A stretch of DNA of 64,000 nucleotides from assembly GCA_013400155.1 (NCBI GenBank), contig VXBM01001553.1:98512-162511 (forward strand). The letters are read 5' to 3'. The notes under the pieces are model-generated. The model was not told the DNA's origin. It was given only the letters and a program-made list of their open reading frames with translations, and made no database searches. Shown here piece after piece: positions 29,561 to 42,200 of this stretch. This stretch comes from Helopsaltes ochotensis. Its lineage: Eukaryota > Chordata > Aves > Passeriformes > Locustellidae. The translations under genes and the position numbers were made by a program. Each line of letters opens with the position of its first letter. The stretch's first letter is position 1.

Positions 29561-29626
29561 CCGCCCCCCCCACAAACAACAACAAAAAAACCACAAAAAA
29601 ACCCCCACCACAAAAAATGAAACCCC
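29561..29626. repeat. A/C-rich low-complexity tract
   Basis: Runs of C and A (CCGCCCCCCCCACAAAC, then AACAAAAAAACCAC). Similar in texture to the tract at 55331. Confidence 0.75.
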
Positions 29627-32561
29627 AAGCCTCTGCTTTTCTCAGTTTAGAAGTTAAAACAATGTAAATTCTAAACCCAAGGAATTTTCCCCTAGTTTCT
29701 GTAAAAGTAGATTGTCAAAGTACATTGCTTATCAAGATGTCGAGGTGGATCATCTCCCAGGACCACTGAATTTAGTGGTTTGCATGACACAGAGATAATC
29801 ATTACTTCCAGAAGAGTTGAGACTATGCTGAGAAAAGCCTTTGCTTTGAGAATTGCATAGTAAGTTTTGTGATTATCTACAAAGGAATCCTTCAGTAGAA
29901 AAAGTTTAATTGAATATTAAGATTTTATAGGTCAGATACACTGGAACTTCTTTTTACTACTTAAGAATCTAGGATATTATAATGTTACATGAGAGAAAAT
30001 GTACAATATTTTTATTACTCTTAGTGATTCTTATCAATTCAGCTTAGAACCACTAGAAGGGAAAGAGATTTCTCATTATTGATTATAACATTGCATGTTG
30101 TATTTCCTCAGCCACCCTCATCAGTGTAAATGTAATGAATTAATGTGACCCATGACAAGCTGGTTCAAATGAGGGTCTAGCTTGATGGAGCTTGAAGTCA
30201 TGATACGCACAAACTTGCTCAGTACTTACTAAATGTTATACAAATCATAAAGGAAAAAAAATAATTTAAACCTTTTTATATGCAGCAAAATTGAAGTACA
30301 CCACCGAACCTAAAGAACAGGCTGAAGCGACTCTTGTACAGCTCCAATGTGGCTACATGCAACCCAACAATTCCTAACACAGTGAAAGGCTTCTCTCGCT
30401 TTTTTCACCTGCAATCGATATTCTTTCTTGATCTGATCCACCTTCACTTGTGTGGGATAAAACCGGACTGATTTCCTGGGTACTGAAACTAAGTATGAAA
30501 AACAAGGCTGTCAAACTGATTTTAACCAAATTTTGACAGAAATCTTTCAGCAAACCTACTTAGTGTTCAGCTGGGAAATGCTTCAGCTGCTGATGTATGC
30601 AGTGTAGGCTCCCCCCCTTGATTCTTCCCTTAGAAAAGGAAGACTGTCATTTATATATATATACCAACAAAAACAGCTTTTCAACAGATGCAGGCAATTC
30701 TCTGTCATTGGGAATCTCTGAGCCAAGAAAGGATGTTTGCCTAAATGATTTGTCCTAAATGTAAATTGGCAAGTTACATGAAAAAAGCACAGGATAAAAT
30801 GTGTATGAGAGCACAGTCTGGGATGTAGAGGAGTCTAAGTCAACAAAAGTGATCACCTGATGATTTACAGTCTTTGAGTCAAGAAATGTAGTGTTTGGAA
30901 TACCATTGACAAAGCATGGGACTCGCAGGATTCCTTCTGTGCAGCCCAACTGAGTTATGCTGAACTGCTTTGAAATTCACCAGCGTAAGAGACTTGGGTT
31001 TCCTGGAGCCTTGAATTCAATCCAAAACCTGCAAGAAAAGAAAGCGCTCCCCACCTGTTTGCAAGAATGATTCAGAGGGAACAAATGAGTATACAAAGGA
31101 GTTCCAAAACTGCAGGATCCACACCATAAAAGCAAACTTACTTTTCCTGTTTCTCTTCTTATTGGACAGAAACACAATATGGAGGTGAACAGCCTTCAGG
31201 ATCGTGTTTGTTTCAGAAGGCTTAAGAGCCCACTACCTGCTATGAAACATATGCCAAACTTTTCTATTTCTTTCTTAGATTGTAGAGAGTAATTTATTTG
31301 TTTATTCTTGTGAAGACAGGAAAAAAGTCTCCTCGTTTCACAGCAATATTTTCTCTATCAAAAATGTTATTGCATTGATAAGGCTAATAATGGAAAACAG
31401 CCCTTTGTGTCAATATTAATCTGAGATAAATTTCAATAAGAAACCCTACTTCACCTTCAATTTCCAAGAGTCAGCTTTTTACAGAAATATGTTTTGCATC
31501 CATTTCCATGATCATGTAATTAGTTCAACATTGAACAAGCTTTCTTCAAATCTCTTCAGCATCCACTGCATAGAGATTGTAAGCTTCTCAGCTCAGATCT
31601 GCATTTGATGCATTCAAATGCCTATTTTAATTGATCTGGTACAGTGTTTTCTATCTATAGTGTCCAAAATTCTTTCCAGAAACTTTAACAACATTCCTAA
31701 ATTATTAAGAGCAATATAAACAAAAGATAAATGTGCTTCATTGTGTTGTATAAAAGGAATCATAGCTCTTCTACTCTGTATTTGTGTAAAGGCATCAGCT
31801 CATAAGTATATGTTAGAACTAACCACACACAGAATGTCACATCCAGTGTGACTATAGACAGTGTACTTACTTTCCTAATCAGCAGGAATCAGTTTCAGAT
31901 CTGAAATCTACATATGATTCTCTGGATTCAATTTATTACTAATAATTCAGACTCTACCTTCATTTCATCAGAAGTGTTGTTAACACTCAAAGGAGGTGAA
32001 GAGTTAGGAGATGCACACTCAAGATTAGACACCATCTGCAACAATCATTACCAGCTTACAACATCAATCTCCTGCTGAAGACCTGACAGTTGAACTGCCA
32101 TGGATAAAATTTGCTTGATGATGGCAACAGAAAAGAGCAGAATATTCTTCTCCTCATCCCTAACTCTGCAAGTCATTTCAGGTTATGGTAAGAAAGTTCA
32201 GTCCACAGAAGTCTTACTTTCAAAACGTGAACATGCAACACCAGTTTTCAGCCATTTGCAGTGACCTACCAAAGCAGATAAGAATTTTCATAGTTTTCAG
32301 ATCAATACAGCCGAAAACTGTCTATAAAAAGGTCAACCGACAATTCATCCACTGACGTGTTGAATGTTCAATAGAGTACAAGTCTAGCTGCTCAAGTTTG
32401 ACAGCATTCTTGTTTTATATCATACTTCAGCACTGCAAAATGATAAGGAGTCTGACAGCTCAGCTTAGCAAACCATGCAAGACCAATTAGTCACCTCCAT
32501 GATGCATATTTAGAGAATATATCTAAAACCCACGGTCTGTGATATCTTACAACAGAGAGCC

Positions 32562-32578
32562 CATGAGAATTTCTCATG
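32562..32578. repeat. Perfect palindrome, 8-bp arms
   Basis: CATGAGAA, T, TTCTCATG. The core GAATTTC resembles part of a heat-shock element but has the wrong spacing. Probably chance. Confidence 0.6.
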
Positions 32579-33881
32579 AGTAGTTCTCCTCTCCCTACTC
32601 AGACTCAGCGAGGAAGGGTTACTTACGTGAGCAGGGAGTGAGTGCAGACTATCTGAAGTTGCAATGTGCCATCTTTGTGCGTACGCAGGATTGCACAACC
32701 CCGAGTCTGTGATTGGATCCTGCTGCTCTCCACTGGACTGTGTGCACATCAGGCACCTGCTGCAGGGAGCTGAACCCGGATTCGAGGTTCAATGAGAGCA
32801 CACTCTGAGCATGATGGTTGTCCACAGTCCTCTCTCACTGGAGAATTTGGCCACTGCAGAGTGAAAATGGCACACAGATGCCACCATGTCGAAATGGATT
32901 CAAATTCTCCCTTATTTTGAATAGTTTTGATGCTGCGCATATTAATTTAAACTGGAATCTTCACACTTGGTGATTTTTTCTTCTAGATTCTGTGCTGGAC
33001 ACTTCAACGTCTCAGCTGCAGAACTGTAGGACCTTCACAGTTCTATCTGAAGATGACATACTAAACATTCGACTACCAAAAAAAAGTTCAGTATTTTGAA
33101 AATTAATCCTAGGGGTTTTAGACCGTTTGCCCCCCAAAATTACTATGTCTTATTTAGCAATATGTAAAACAAATATAATACATGCCATGTACATAAAAAC
33201 GTATTTTCAAAATACACTAGTATTGATGAACTTCTCTGGGACTCCAGTGATGGGCACCACAAAAAAGTAACTGAGGAAACTGCTGACTGTAATCAGTGAG
33301 GGTTGAATAACACACAGTAACAAAGTGTTAGGACGCGTAAGTAAAACTAACTGAACAAGAAAAGACATTCATTATCTAAGCTCTGTCTAAAAAAAGCAAG
33401 AACCCTCTAAGAAACACCATTTCCTCCATGTAATTTAAAACTATCTCATGGAACTGCACTGATGGTCTTAACATCAATACCTCCTAGTGTTTTGATATTG
33501 CAAACTTAATAATACTTTATAAAATTAAATATAAGCTCTCCTTAAAATTTACTAAAATAAAAATAAAACAGTAGAAAAAAACCTATGAACACAATAAACC
33601 CTCATATTAATAACTACATTAAGTGAGCATCAGGTTTGTCTCCAAAGTGATTATCATTCTTATCCCCACTACTGCAATAAGGTCTTAAAGAAATGATAGC
33701 AGTCCCTTGATGCTTGTAAACCTTAGTCAAATTTCCAAATGAAATTAATTTGTGGCCAGTTTGCACCTCGATGCATTTTGTTCAACAGATTCCATTAGTT
33801 TAAGTCTTTATGTTGTACCATTTTTGGTTTGTGAACCAAGGTTTGTGAACTGAAATGCTGAATATGGAAAAGGACTTTTGG

Positions 33882-33903
33882 AAGTAACTTTTAAAAGTTA
33901 CTT
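33882..33903. repeat. Perfect 22-bp palindrome
   Basis: AAGTAACTTTT joined directly to AAAAGTTACTT. Just upstream GTTTGTGAAC occurs twice in direct repeat (33828 and 33841). No known function. Confidence 0.8.
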
Positions 33904-34326
33904 TACAATAGAGATTGAACACACATACACAGATACCCTCATGCAATATGTTCTCCCTTCAAGAAGGATGACATAACAAAAGCTTAAATTATTAATGTGA
34001 ATGGCAATATTTGAACCGAAATACTAAAGAGGTCTCTGCTAACTTTTATACCACTTCTACAAATTTAGTTAATTGCTCTAAGTCTTGAATAATACATGGA
34101 GCAAAGGATTTTGTTTCTTTTTCCATGTTTGTCATTGCTTGTATGCATTTAATTATGTCCTCCATGCTTGCCTTTTTTTTTTTTTTAATAAGAAAGTCTG
34201 CTACTGATTTAAGATAAGGGAATATACTCAAGGGTCCACTAATAATAGAACGGCTGACAAAACTTGCTAGTGGTAATAGTATATATGTATCTATCTCCAC
34301 TTATACAGTCTGTAGTTTATATTATT

Positions 34327-34375
34327 ACAAACAAACAAACAAACAAACAAACAAACAAACAAACAAACAAACAAA
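34327..34375. repeat. (ACAA)n microsatellite, about 12 copies
   Basis: Uninterrupted tetranucleotide repeat of 49 bases. Produces spurious repetitive frames on both strands. Confidence 0.95.
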
Positions 34376-37300
34376 GTCATTCAGCAGAATTGTGTCCACC
34401 AGAGCATAGTAACACAGATATTTTTGAGCTTGTGCATCACCAACAGGTTCCTTTGAGGGTTTATATATATACTGCTCAGCATAGCCCTCCATTTCACCTA
34501 CTTTTTGACTAGTTGTACCATTTATTTCTCTGAGCCTGCAAACACCAATTGCTTCTAAAGACTGAGTTTTGATTTGGGTCACCAAGGCACTGCATAACAG
34601 ACCCCAGCTTTCAGCTGGCTTTACACAGTGCTGCAATGGCCCTATGGCATTGCATAGCTCTAGGCAGAGCGCTGATCCCAAACACAATGCTGCAGCGTCA
34701 GTGCTTCAGAGAGAAGCAAATTCCCTTAGGTGCAACTTCATGTCCATGCAGTGACACTATTTCCTACTATGAATTTACCTTGGCGGCTGCTAGCAGAGGG
34801 ATCTCTGCAACACGCACCACTGCACAATGTAAATATGCCTTCCAGTATGTGTGTGTACATCAATTTTTTAGTCTATAACACCAATTGCAAATATTGGCAT
34901 GCACGGTTGTGGTGTCTGTGTTTACAAACTGTAAAGAGGCTTAAGTGTTTATCCCCTTTATACACAGAGATATCCTGGACGTGTTCAGACAACATGGAAA
35001 CCCTACTCTGGCCCCCATGTTCGTACGTCTCATGGTACAGGGTGCACATTGTTTTTCCTTTACTAACTCTGCACAAGATCTTTATTAACTTTCCATAGGG
35101 GGAAAGTCTTAATACAGTACTCTTAGTTGTTCTTTGATGATTTGCTTCCCAGAGGATAAATGAGAGATATAATACTCAATATCTTTTACTTCCTAGGCAT
35201 ATTGGTGTTAACCAGCCTCTTATGTTGCAGCTAGTCAGTCTCTAGTTCCTGATTTAAAATGTTATGCTTTGCTTGGATTCTTCTAAATGACACTTCAACC
35301 TTTGAAATGAACAGACCAGAAACAGATCCTAATCAAGTTACGTATTACTTGTTTTGCAGTAAAACATACAGATTGCAATGGAGGCGAAAGCATTTTGTAT
35401 TGCTCCTCTACAATGCACATGCTAAAAGACAGAAGGAGCACTGCTCATGTTAATGAAATAGCTTAAAATCTCAGTATAATGTGATTTGATTTTCAATTAA
35501 TGAGTTTTATCTAAGCATTTGGAAGTAAAGGAATGGATCAATGGCTCTGTGTTTGACTAAGATTTAGTAAAGAACATAAAAGGAGTTGTACTCCTATTCT
35601 TGTCTTTAACTATAGCTTTACTTTAGATAGACTATATTGTATCATACTATGAAATACTTATTAAAGCTGTTTGAAATGTAGTTCATCTTCATGTAAGAGA
35701 ACGCCTATAATGCTAATGAACAACTTTTAAGCTGAAATTGATCAGTTACCACAGTTTTCCATAGAAGCTTTCAGATAAAAATCATGCATTTGAATTTGCA
35801 CAGGTCAAAATCCTGGGACAATCAGAAGGGTTCTTCAGCTTAATTCAATGCTAAGTGTCCCAGCATCACTCTGGAGCTTAAACATGGCTTCAGAAGTGGC
35901 CAGATGATCAGCCAGGGAAAAGTCCAGCAGGCATCTCTTGTTAACTTGCATTTTAGCACTCACACAGAGGAAGTGCTGTACTTCCTGTCAATTACACTTG
36001 TTTTCCTCCACTCCTTGAAATGAATACTCCCTACTCCAGTACGGCACCAGGTGGACTAGACAACATTTTGCATGTCTCTATGAGTTCATCATTCTATCTT
36101 TTTTAACTACTAAATGGAGATACTGGTTTCAGTCATTATTGCACACAAAAGTTAACCAAGTTTGCTATCACATTTTATTTGTATTCTACAGTGGGTATCT
36201 TGAAGATAAGATATGATGGTCTCATTTTATTTTAAGAAGAAAGAGATTCAGAAATCATGAGTGAGATGTGTAAATAACATCACCACCATGTAGCATTTGA
36301 ACATGTAGGGTTAAGAAGAATGGATCTGAAAATACTAATAACTCTTTTACTGAAATATTTCAATATTCAATTTAATATTGCAGATGCAGAGAGTAGGAAT
36401 ACAATCCTGTGAAAAAGGAAGATAAACTATAGAAAGAAATGTCAGGGTTTTCAGATCAAATGCAATGGCAAAATCTTCTATCTTTTCTGTTAAAAAAACC
36501 TAAAAATAGGTATACATCAATAAATTCTTCTAACATATGAATATTTCCATTTATGCTGTCAATTGTATGGATTTGATCATAAGGACGTACAAAAATCAGA
36601 CAGGTTACTCCCAAATAATTTTTAAAATACACTCTTCCATGTCACCTGTGTATGTCTATTGAGTGAATGGAGGTGAAACACAATTTGTAGAGGAATTATT
36701 TCTTTGAATAATTAATAATGCCACTAAATAATTTTTTCATAAATATTTGAGATTATTTTTGTAAGTCTCATGCATTTTAACACGTTATAATAATTCCTGA
36801 GAAGAAATAGCACAAGATAAGAAATTTAATATGGCAAGAGTCATATGTCATAGTCAATGAGTTAACCACTTAGTAATGTCAGGATAGTTGATTCATGACA
36901 TATATGAGATTTGAAAATTTCAGTCAAAAATACAGATATAGGGAATCACTTCTGATGGTGCCTTAAAGATCAATTAAAGGGTTTAAACTGAACGGTAAAC
37001 CAGTTTCAGCCTAATGTGTGATGACCAGACTGGGATGTCTCAGAGATCATAGTGCTTCCCTGAACATGCAGGAAATGTATATGAAACCACAGCATAGCAA
37101 CTGTTGATTTGAATTGACTTTTAGTGGTAAGTAATACAATGATTCATAAAGTATATTTTTCTTCACGCCAACATAATCACTTAATAAGCTTATGTGTATT
37201 ACCCACCTGAGTTTACCATACTATTTTATCATTACTTTAATTACGTATCATTTTAATCCATTAATTTTTTTTTTCTAGCTGTTCATCCTGGAACTTTGAT

Positions 37301-37650
37301 AATAACCATTAGGGATAATGATACTTCCTTAAATTTTCACTGCACGTATTTTTGTATATACAAATATCTTGTAGAGATCTTCTTTTCCTTGTTAAATAAT
37401 GCTAAAGTAAATTCTACAAATTTACACATCAATGAAGTTGCCAAAGGTATAACTCATTACTGAAATGGAACAATTCTTTCCCCCAAAACTTCCAATTCAA
37501 TTTTGTTATGTCACCTTTATTTAAATTGTTGTACTCTCAAAGTGTTCAGGACAAGCAGCATATTTTCTTGCTTTTGTTTGCTGCTTAGGTAAAAATCGTG
37601 TCTTTTATTTCCCTCTTAGTGTTGAAGTTACTTCCTCAAATCTAACAGAG

Positions 37651-37888
37651 TAGATTTTTATTAGATATTAGACATATATTCCTTTCTGTGAGTGAGACAC
37701 TGGAACAGGTTGCCCAGAGAAGTTATGGATGCTCCATTCCCTGGAAGTGTCCAAGACCACATTTGATGGGGCTCTGAGCAGCCTGGTCTAGTGGAAGGTG
37801 TCCCTGTCCATGGCAGGGGGGTGGAACTGGATGATCTTTAAGGTCCCTTCCAACAGAAACCATTCTAGGAGTCTATGATTCCATGATT
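37651..37888 (+). mobile_element. CR1 retrotransposon, 3' fragment
   Basis: GGAACAGGTTGCCCAGAGAA, CTCCATTCCCTGGAAGTGTC, GGGGCTCTGAGCAGCCTGGT, TGGAACTGGATGATCTTTAA and GGTCCCTTCCAACAGAAACC, ending in the ATTCTA/TATGATTCCATGATT terminal repeat. The nearest CR1 to the mucin promoter, about 1.2 kb upstream. Confidence 0.92.
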
Positions 37889-38940
37889 ATTTTTCATAAA
37901 ACATAGTAGAAAATCATATTTCAAAGAATATCAAATGGACATTTAGTTTATTCCCTTGCCCCAGAGCACTACCAACAGCACTTAGACCATTCTCATGTAG
38001 GTGTTTTACTAACCTAGAGATGGAAATTGAACAGTATTCCTAGGCAACCTAAATGAGTATTTCACTACCTTTTCAATGCTCCTCTAATGTCCCTCCCTAA
38101 TGGCTAAACTTCATTCCCTTTTAAACATAGTTATGACTCCAAAGAATATGGAGACAATCCCAGTACCTTCTTCCTTGCAGGAACTGTTTGAACCCATGTG
38201 GGATTATGGGATCTGCTCTCTTAGTGAAAGACTGTTTCTCTACACCACAGGGTAAAACACTCTAAAAGGTTAACTTCAAAAACTAATATAGCTGTAAATA
38301 ACTATTTTAGCATATTCACTCTGCCATTGCTCCTAAAATAAGGAATATTCCAAAAAATATTCTTGCATATCTTTTAATTCTCTAGGGTTAGAAGTCGCAT
38401 GGATTTTTTTTAAAATCATAGGTAGAATTCAACTAATTTTTAATGATGAAATAATATTTACTCAGAAGGGAAACAGCTGAAATAACCCTAAAATTCCCCA
38501 TGTGAGAAGAGCAATCCCTTAAGAAAAGGGCCATATTACTGACTTGCCAACACAGAAGGATTCTCGTTGTATACACCTGTGTTGTCCTGGCCAGTGGGAT
38601 AAGTGCTGACTTTAGATGGCATTTGATTTCTTTATTTTCACAAGCAAAGTAGCTACAAAGGCAGGTGCAAACTCATTAAAAAAATTATATCAGGTGGAAC
38701 TTCTTTGGGGTTTCTTTGAAAAGCTAATTATCATCACTTGCTCTAAGGAGAAAAATTTTTTAAAATGAAGGGATTCACTCAAACTTCTTGCTCAAAAAAT
38801 TGTGCTTGTCCTGCAATAAACAAAAATTTGGGAAGACTAAGCCTAAGCAAAAATTCTCCTTGCTCACTTCTTGACATTTCATCAAAAAACCTGCGGAAAG
38901 AAGACTCCTCCTAGAGTGTAAATAGCTGAGGGAAAAGTCA
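37889..38940. other. Upstream flank of the mucin promoter
   Basis: About 1 kb of AT-rich DNA between the CR1 copy and the proximal promoter. No open frame or repeat recognised. Confidence 0.6.
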
Positions 38941-39060
38941 GAGCATCCTCTATTTACCTCTGCACCTGCAAAGGAAAACGAAAATGTCTGAAGCCCCACC
39001 TTTTCAGAGCCTTGTGAAACAGCCTGGGAACTGAGCCAAGTTCTACTCTCTCGCTATATA
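38941..39060 (+). promoter_or_regulatory. Proximal promoter with FOXA-like and KLF/Sp-like sites
   Basis: Upstream of the TATA box are TATTTAC (38951-38957), which fits the forkhead core, CCCCACC (38994-39000), a KLF/Sp GT-box-like motif, and ATCCTC (38945), weakly ETS/SPDEF-like. FOXA, KLF and SPDEF factors regulate airway and gut mucin genes in mammals. Short matches like these occur by chance; assignment is inference. Confidence 0.4.
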
Positions 39061-39062
39061 AG
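39055..39062 (+). promoter_or_regulatory. TATA box of the mucin gene
   Basis: TATATAAG lies 75 bases before the start codon. Typical TATA spacing puts the transcription start near 39085-39090, around the CCTCAGAGG stretch, giving a 5' UTR of about 40-45 bases. The spacing to the ATG is plausible for a secretory mucin; the exact start is inferred. Confidence 0.7.
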
Positions 39063-39129
39063 ACTTGGGAACAGACAGGTATTTCCTCAGAGGCAGGTAG
39101 TTCGGTAGTTTCTACTGGACTTCCAGAAG

Positions 39130-39202
39130 ATGGGTAAAGGTGGTGGGACACGAATACCACTATGGATATCAATACTAGCCCTGGTCTTCATACAGATCAA
39201 AG
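39130..39202 (+). CDS. MUC5AC: Exon 1 coding part: start codon and signal peptide
   Basis: The ATG at 39130 has a good Kozak context (A at -3, G at +4), and an in-frame TAG at 39106 excludes an upstream start. It encodes residues 1-24: a basic, Gly-rich start, then the hydrophobic core IPLWISILALVFIQI, a typical secretory signal peptide that probably continues a few residues into exon 2. The donor is AAAG|GTAGGA. The 2842-bp intron 1 that follows holds a GC-rich island and a short tandem duplication, both listed separately. Confidence 0.88.
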
Positions 39203-42200
39203 GTAGGAAGATTCACTTGCTTGGAATTTTTACTGTTTTAAAGAATTTATAACTTGCTTTGGAGTGTGAAGCTTTTTTTTTTTTCCCTTGGCTTTGTGAA
39301 GTTAATGAACCTGTTGCCTTCATGCAAGATTTTCTGCTTAAAATACTTTCCTTACTATGAAGAAAAAATTAAATCTTTTGAAACTGTTGTCCTTTTATTC
39401 TCCAGTAGAAATCTGGAGCAGTTCCACTGCATTGAGTGGAATGCCCTCAGAACTTACATTTCTACAAAAATGCCTCAAGATTTGCATTTAGCTTTTTATA
39501 TCCACTTCAAGGTGGTATAGCATTTCCAAATGTACAAAACAGAAGGTGCAAAGGTACCTTTAGAAAGGAATAAATCAGTTGAGGAGTATGTCTGCATGAA
39601 TTATTAAAGATTCTGTTTATCAACTGATGATAAAGTATTAAAAAAAAGGAGGATTTTGCTGGAATATCATGAGGCAATAGATTTTAAAATTAATTTACTC
39701 TTGCTTATGAGGTTGCATAAAATCTTAGCATGCAGGGTTTGTTTGCAATGGGTTGAAAACAAATGGAAGTGCTATAAATATTCTGAGGACACTTAATAGT
39801 CACAGATGGATGGTAATTTTCTTTTTTGACCTGATAATTTCCCTTTAAGGTTAAAGTAACAACAGTGTTAGTTTTAAATGCATTTTGATCTCAAGTGCAG
39901 ATCCTATTGTATGATTTAAGATTTTCCCTACTCCTAGATAGTTCCATAGTAACTCATGTTAAGAAGTGTCAAAGAATAGCCCATGACAGGACTAGCTGTG
40001 GCATTAGCACAACGTGCAGTGGCAGCAGGGATCTGCAGAGCCTGTGGCATGAGACAGAGCAGAGCCACACAGTGCATGGAGAGAGAATCAAAAAGCTCTC
40101 TGGGGCTGGGCACTGAAGGAGCCCAGAAGCACTGAATGGTGGAGCCACGTTCTCCAGCCCCAGCTGCAGAGCCCCAGCTCTTTCCCCAGGAGGGCACTCC
40201 CAGGCTCCCCACAGCTCTGCTTTCAGCCTCGGCCCCTCTAGTGGTCCTATCCACAGACTGCCCTTGTGAGCTGCAGCACGGGGTGATGCTGCCCTTGCAG
40301 TTTGCTCTGGCCAGAGCAGTCTTCACCTCAACCTGCCCTCTGACGAACTCTCACTAAACAGTGCATTGTAAGCTCTTCTGGCCCCTGTGGATAATGCATG
40401 TATTCCTATTCTGATGCTGCAGTGGAATGGAATGAAAAATGGCTTCTTTGCTTTGGGACAAAATCAACAGGCACAAATGTATCTATTGGACAGGCCTATT
40501 TCCTTCTGTGTGATGTGGCTTTTGTATTTATTTTCCTTCTGTGGCTTATTATAAACAGTGTCCAAACTGTAAAATACGGAGTAACTTTGGCTTTGACAAG
40601 CTCAATACTCTAACCCTAAAGTGAGTTCTTCCTGTTCAAAAGGGACTTATTTTAAAGCCATCTAGCTAGAAAAAAAGATTTTACTGATGCTTAAAGCACA
40701 GAGTGATCATAAAACCTAAGAAAATTTAGGTTATTTGAAAAGCTTTATCTGAAAAGCTTACAAGGGAACCCAGGGGTATACTGTGACAGAATAAGGACCT
40801 GCTCTAATCACCACAGGCATGTTTTTGATGGCTTCCCTACAGTACTTTATTATCCAAAAAATTAAAAAACCAAAAAGGAAAAGGCTGAAGGAGTGGTCAT
40901 CATGGCCAACATATCTTTGATTGGTCATCATGGTTGGTCAACATGTCTTTGATTTTTGATGTACTGAGTCTTGCATGCTTAAACAGATACAATCAAGACA
41001 TTATGAGGGAACTCAAGAAATTAAACATTCACATTTCCCTTACTACTCTTCTTGATGCAGTTCAAGCCCAGGGTGGTGAACAACCAACAAAGTCAGAGTA
41101 TGTTTCTCCATCTCTCCTGCAGCGACAAAAATGTAGGTATTTTTATGCGGATCTCTTTCTAAGGTTTTGTTCCAAATAAAGGTGATAAATAGTAAGATTA
41201 TTAGAAAATTTTGATTTCTAGCTAAAATACACCACACGTGTTAAAAGAGAAGTCCTCTGTACAATTTATCCAGTTTTCAGCCCTTCTCTGACTGCTCTAA
41301 GCTTGAGAACTTCCTCCGAGACCTGGCCCAGTGGATCTGCTTTACTGATATGATACAGTTATCTAATCTTTAACTTCACAAAAGGTACATAACTTATATC
41401 TAAAAGTGTATTTTCAGAAGAGGTGTGTGTTTACATGCATATCACCAAGGCACTTGATAGTAGGTAATAAAAAGCACATTTTTTCACACTGTGTCAAGAT
41501 GACTGCATCACTCACAAGATAGTAAGAAAACTGTAACTACCTTAAGCATTAGAATAATTAAATACTACAAGATCATGCATGGCACATAACTAGACAGCAC
41601 AAAATAAGAGTGTGGAAGGATCCAAAGCTGACTGGTATATTAGTGATGACTGCCTGAAATAATTGATCATTAAGTACGGCCTGCAAAAGGTGTGCCACAG
41701 GTTATTTAAAAATAGCTGTTGTAATCACTATTACAATACAGTGCTCTGAGGATCATATTGCTGGTTTTGAGTTCAGAGTATCAAGGCCAGCATCAGAGAG
41801 GGGTCTTGAACAAATGATGGAAGAAAGTACTACAGTCTGTGCAATTTAGCTGTTAATGAAATTTATAGAAAGACAGAACAAAAAGCATTATGTAAAAACC
41901 ACCAATAAAACCTTGTGGAAACTTTCTCCTAGATTGTAAATAGTTGTAGGAAATATTAATTACTAAAAAGACTAGGCAATCCATGTTTTAGGATTTCAAA
42001 AAAGATTAAAGGTCATTTTTTTTCTCCTTTCTATTTTCTACCAGTTTTGAAATCCCAAGGAGTGACAATCATTCCACCTTTTCAAAACACACTGAAAGTA
42101 AAGGGTAAGTTAAGTAAATGTCATGAATCAGATATCTGCTCTTGACAAAGAGCACGGAGTGAGTAAAAAATCAAATTGTGTAAGGTCCTTTAGCATCATA

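Larger units (their letters stand above)
26058..37650. other. Intergenic, no gene recognised
   Basis: About 11.6 kb. The 163-codon frame at 26254-26745 is the longest outside the mucin; it has no domain, signal peptide or splice context I recognise. Minus-strand frames at 34046-34687 are split by the (GTTT)n microsatellite and also unrecognised. Contains palindromes at 32562 and 33882 and simple sequence at 29561, 30653 and 34327. Confidence 0.55.

Noticed and set aside
34046..35076. Minus-strand fragments that look slightly protein-like, considered as a degenerate retroviral or other gene remnant
   Set aside because: Broken by stops and by the (GTTT)n microsatellite; no motif of gag, pol, env or any host family was recognised.
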